DNA from: SIG78 sp045635745
GTDB lineage: Bacteria > Verrucomicrobiota > Lentisphaeria > Victivallales > Victivallaceae
Length of the DNA: 64,000 nucleotides
Assembly: GCA_045635745.1 (NCBI GenBank)
Contig: JAZTWG010000018.1
Location: 62,001 to 126,000 of the forward strand
Direction: 5' to 3'
Shown: in pieces, positions 61,876-64,000 of the stretch
How positions within the stretch are numbered: the first letter of the stretch is position 1
How the letters are laid out: the number at the start of each line of letters is the position of its first letter
Program-made: the position numbers and the translations under genes
The notes under the pieces: model-generated
Databases searched by the model: none
What the model was told of the DNA's origin: nothing
The model's input: only the letters and a program-made list of their open reading frames with translations

Positions 61876-62921
61876 GCCGCAATCCCAATAATTATTTTAT
61901 AGAGCAGCTTCGAACCGCGATTCAGGAAGGCAAATACGGCAACTCTGCGCTGCTGCCGTCAGAACGCAAACTCGCCGCAGATTTCAATGTGGGTCGCAGC
62001 GTTGTCCGCAATGCGCTCAAAATGCTGGCTGCCGATGGTGTGATTGCCCTGATCCCGCATCGCGGAGCATGCGTAACAAGCAACAGCAATACGCGTAAAT
62101 TCTGCCGCTTTATCTTCTGCTGCCGCAAGATCAGCAAAGTCCCCAGCGAAATGCTCTCGCTGCTGGCCAATGTGTGTATGGCGGCGGCCAATGAGCGGGC
62201 GGAGGTGCTGGTGTCTTTTTCCGAAGGCTACGATGTATTGCTGGATATTGCCGAACTTGCTTACCGCGTTCAGCAGGGTGAACTGCAGGGCGTGATGATT
62301 CTGGAAAGCTGTCCGCCGGAAAGTCTGGCTGAATTGCGAAAATATTCCATACCGTATGTGATCATCAATCAGGAAGCCGACTACGATGTCTCCTGCTGTC
62401 GAATCGATCACCGGGGAATCGGCCGTATGGCCGGCGCACGGCTTTTGAAGACCCGTTATCCCTATTACGGAGCAATAACCGGCAATCTTTCGACCCTGCT
62501 TTTTAAAGAGATGCTCGCCGGATTCCGCGGTGCCCTTGCCGAAGAAGAGATCGCGCTGGATAAATCGCTGATCTTTGAGCTGCTGCCGACTTTTTCAGAA
62601 GAAAGCTATCATCAGCTGGTGGAATTTCTGCGTCAGGCGCCGCGACCGCTGGCACTTTTTGCCATGCGCGATGTCCGCGCCGAATTCGTTTACCGCGCCT
62701 GTCAGGAACTTGATCTGCGTATTCCCGAAGATGTGGCCCTGATCGGTTACGACAATATTTCCTGGCCCGATGCTGCTGCTTCCGGCTTAACCACCATTGC
62801 CCAGCCCATTGATAAACAGGCTTCTTATGCAGTAAAGATGCTCAAAAAGTGGTACGAAAGCGGAATCGAGCCCCTGCCAACTGTGCTCCAGGGCGAAATA
62901 ATAGAACGCCGCAGTTTGTAA
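61872..62921 (+). CDS. GntR-family transcriptional regulator with LacI-like sensor domain
   Basis: Start ATG 61872 (CAGGAG upstream) overlaps the epimerase stop. 349 residues. Residues 1-70 are a GntR winged helix: NYFIEQLRTAIQEGKYG, LLPSERKLAADFNVGRSVVRNAL, LAADGVIALIPHRGACVT. The rest is a periplasmic-binding/LacI-type sensor with VMILESCPPESL, PYVIINQEAD, RIDHRGIGRMAG, DVALIGYDNISWPDAAASGLTTIAQPID. Such hybrids (AraR-type architecture) bind sugars and repress carbohydrate genes. Being coupled to the epimerase and next to the mannonate-epimerase-like gene makes those possible targets, which is inference. Confidence 0.9.
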   Translation: MSRNPNNYFIEQLRTAIQEGKYGNSALLPSERKLAADFNVGRSVVRNALKMLAADGVIALIPHRGACVTSNSNTRKFCRFIFCCRKISKVPSEMLSLLANVCMAAANERAEVLVSFSEGYDVLLDIAELAYRVQQGELQGVMILESCPPESLAELRKYSIPYVIINQEADYDVSCCRIDHRGIGRMAGARLLKTRYPYYGAITGNLSTLLFKEMLAGFRGALAEEEIALDKSLIFELLPTFSEESYHQLVEFLRQAPRPLALFAMRDVRAEFVYRACQELDLRIPEDVALIGYDNISWPDAAASGLTTIAQPIDKQASYAVKMLKKWYESGIEPLPTVLQGEIIERRSL

Positions 62922-62947
62922 ACTCACTTGCCTTATAAAAGCAACAA

Positions 62948-62989
62948 AAGGGCTGTTGCAAACAATCGGAACGTTTTGCAACAGCCCTT
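62948..62989. terminator. Bidirectional terminator between the GntR regulator and the mannonate-epimerase-like gene
   Basis: A perfect 15-base inverted repeat, AAGGGCTGTTGCAAA (62948-62962) with its complement at 62975-62989. The minus-strand side runs into TTTTGTTGCTTTT and fits a terminator for the gene at 63012. The plus side (GTATTTT) is weaker. The stem resembles the hairpin after ahcY. Confidence 0.85.
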
Positions 62990-63011
62990 GTATTTTCAGC
63001 GAAAAATCAGC

Positions 63012-64000
63012 TTATTTGCTGTAAAACTTGTCGCGTACAGCCCACAGACCCAATGCCGGGTTGCTGATGTAAAATACCTCTTCGCCATTGACGGTATTGA
63101 AGCCGTCTCTGAGATTTTTGACGTCGTATTTTTCCATCATTTCAGCCAAATCGCCATAGGTGAAACCCACGCCTTCGATCTCTTCGCGGCTCATATGTTC
63201 GCCGGGGCAGTAGGTAATGCGGAACCGGCCTTCGCTGGAACCGTGGATCATATGCGCGGCAGCACCAAGATTGTTGCGCAGATCTTCGTTGTTTTTCACC
63301 GCTTCGAGTGTAGCGGGCGTGCCATGATAACCATATTTACGCAGCAGACGGTCGATTTCTTTATCTTCGCCGAATTCTTTCAGCGCGGGCGCCAGCACGA
63401 TCAAATCGCCATCATCGTCGATCGCCATGCGGGTGCGGTACACCGACTTGTTGCCGAGCCAGGTGCTCTTGAATTCATCAGGATCGAGCCAGACCACCAC
63501 CTTCTTGAGCGGCTTATCCAGCAGGGTAAGGTTGGTTTCCTGCGCGACTTTCACCGCTGCAAGGTAGGCGCTGTTGTCAAAACTCGCATAGATGCAGTCA
63601 GTCTGCATGGCGCCGTCGGCGCCGCGGCTGCGGACGGTCTGGATATAGCAAATGGGCAGTTCTGCCAGGAAGTTTTCCACCGCGTAGTTGAAAAGCTTTC
63701 TCACCGGAGAATCCGCCTGCCCCATGATCTTTTCCATGTTGCAGGAAGCCCCCACAAAGTGCGATTTGTTGATCATATCAGATCCGCCGATACCCACCAT
63801 GATGTTTTTGGTATAGTTGGCCATACCCACCACTTCGTGCGGCACCACCTGACCGGGCGAGAAAATCACATCGTAGCCGTCAAAAACAATCTTGTTGACC
63901 ATGGCTTTGACATCGTAATCGAGTTTACCTTCGCTCCACTCTTTGATGAGTTCGCCGGAAACGGTACCGACTTCCACCACATCGTTGCGCCAGTCGTGGA
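63012..64000 (-). CDS. LarA/DUF2088-superfamily protein, D-mannonate epimerase-like; N-terminus cut by the window edge
   Basis: The frame is open to the right edge (HDWRNDVVEVGTVSGE at the cut), so the true start lies beyond 64000; about 329 residues are seen. Family phrases include FSPGQVVPHEVVGMANYTKN, MVGIGGSDMINKSHFVGA, DPDEFKSTWLGNKSVYRTRM, YGYHGTPATLEAV, AAHMIHGSSEGRFRITYCPG and FYISNPALGLWA. These match proteins annotated as D-mannonate epimerase within the nickel-dependent lactate racemase superfamily. The substrate is a family-based call. The gene ends into the shared terminator at 62948-62989, and the sugar-sensing GntR regulator converges on it. Confidence 0.85.
   Translation of the reverse strand, partial: HDWRNDVVEVGTVSGELIKEWSEGKLDYDVKAMVNKIVFDGYDVIFSPGQVVPHEVVGMANYTKNIMVGIGGSDMINKSHFVGASCNMEKIMGQADSPVRKLFNYAVENFLAELPICYIQTVRSRGADGAMQTDCIYASFDNSAYLAAVKVAQETNLTLLDKPLKKVVVWLDPDEFKSTWLGNKSVYRTRMAIDDDGDLIVLAPALKEFGEDKEIDRLLRKYGYHGTPATLEAVKNNEDLRNNLGAAAHMIHGSSEGRFRITYCPGEHMSREEIEGVGFTYGDLAEMMEKYDVKNLRDGFNTVNGEEVFYISNPALGLWAVRDKFYSK

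Overview
This window is a dense, mostly housekeeping stretch of a Gram-negative bacterial chromosome of moderate GC content. Markers of a double-membrane cell are a lipid-A-type ABC exporter, the lipoprotein Pal, two further lipoproteins with lipoboxes, and peptidoglycan enzymes. RNase Y, RNase HIII, pyruvate phosphate dikinase, a D-mannonate-epimerase-like protein and a GntR regulator with a LacI-like sensor together suggest the PVC group, perhaps Lentisphaerota (Victivallales). That placement is inference from gene content, not a search result. No rRNA, tRNA, CRISPR array, prophage or insertion sequence was seen.

Layout. 0-3 kb: a cut EI24-type membrane protein and an ABC-F ATPase on the minus strand. 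2.8-12.8 kb, plus strand: a DegT aminotransferase, an ABC exporter with a native run of eight histidines, a MurC-type ligase, a lone receiver domain, an RlmD-type rRNA methylase, RadC, a membrane protein of unknown function and a U32 protein. 12.8-24.9 kb, minus strand: a SWIM/SNF2 helicase followed by recC-recB-recD with stop/start overlaps. 24.9-25.6 kb: a gene-poor gap that may hold a decayed cysteine-rich gene. 25.6-34.4 kb, plus strand: rarA, 5-formyl-THF cyclo-ligase, rny, alr, prfB, rnhC, holA and a glycosyltransferase. 34.5-38.2 kb, minus strand: ppdK and a small lipoprotein. 38.5-41.9 kb, plus strand: a TIM-barrel isomerase, DAHP synthase and adenosylhomocysteinase. 41.9-42.3 kb: an unusual repeat cluster. 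42.3-52.8 kb, minus strand: pal, an OlsB-like/PlsC-like acyltransferase pair, the ilvD-prenyl synthase-murG-SDR cluster, pilT, a second MurC-type ligase and a lipoprotein. 53.1-62.9 kb, plus strand: an Aas-like fusion enzyme, purD, a rhomboid protease, queA, aroE, mrp, a UDP-hexose epimerase and a GntR regulator. 63.0-64 kb, minus strand: a D-mannonate-epimerase-like gene cut by the window end.

Themes. Genes for envelope building (two MurC-type ligases, MurG, prenyl synthase, Alr, exporter, lipid acyltransferases, Pal) are spread through the window beside DNA repair genes (RecBCD, RarA, RadC, SNF2). Several promoters share the form TTGANA, 16-17 bases, then GTATMTT. Three convergent gene pairs are separated by long perfect or near-perfect hairpins that can terminate in both directions.

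I did not find a clearly new multi-gene system. The best leads are the repeat cluster at 41.95-42.26 kb, the cysteine-rich broken frame at 25.14-25.60 kb, the two MurC-type ligases and the histidine-tagged exporter.
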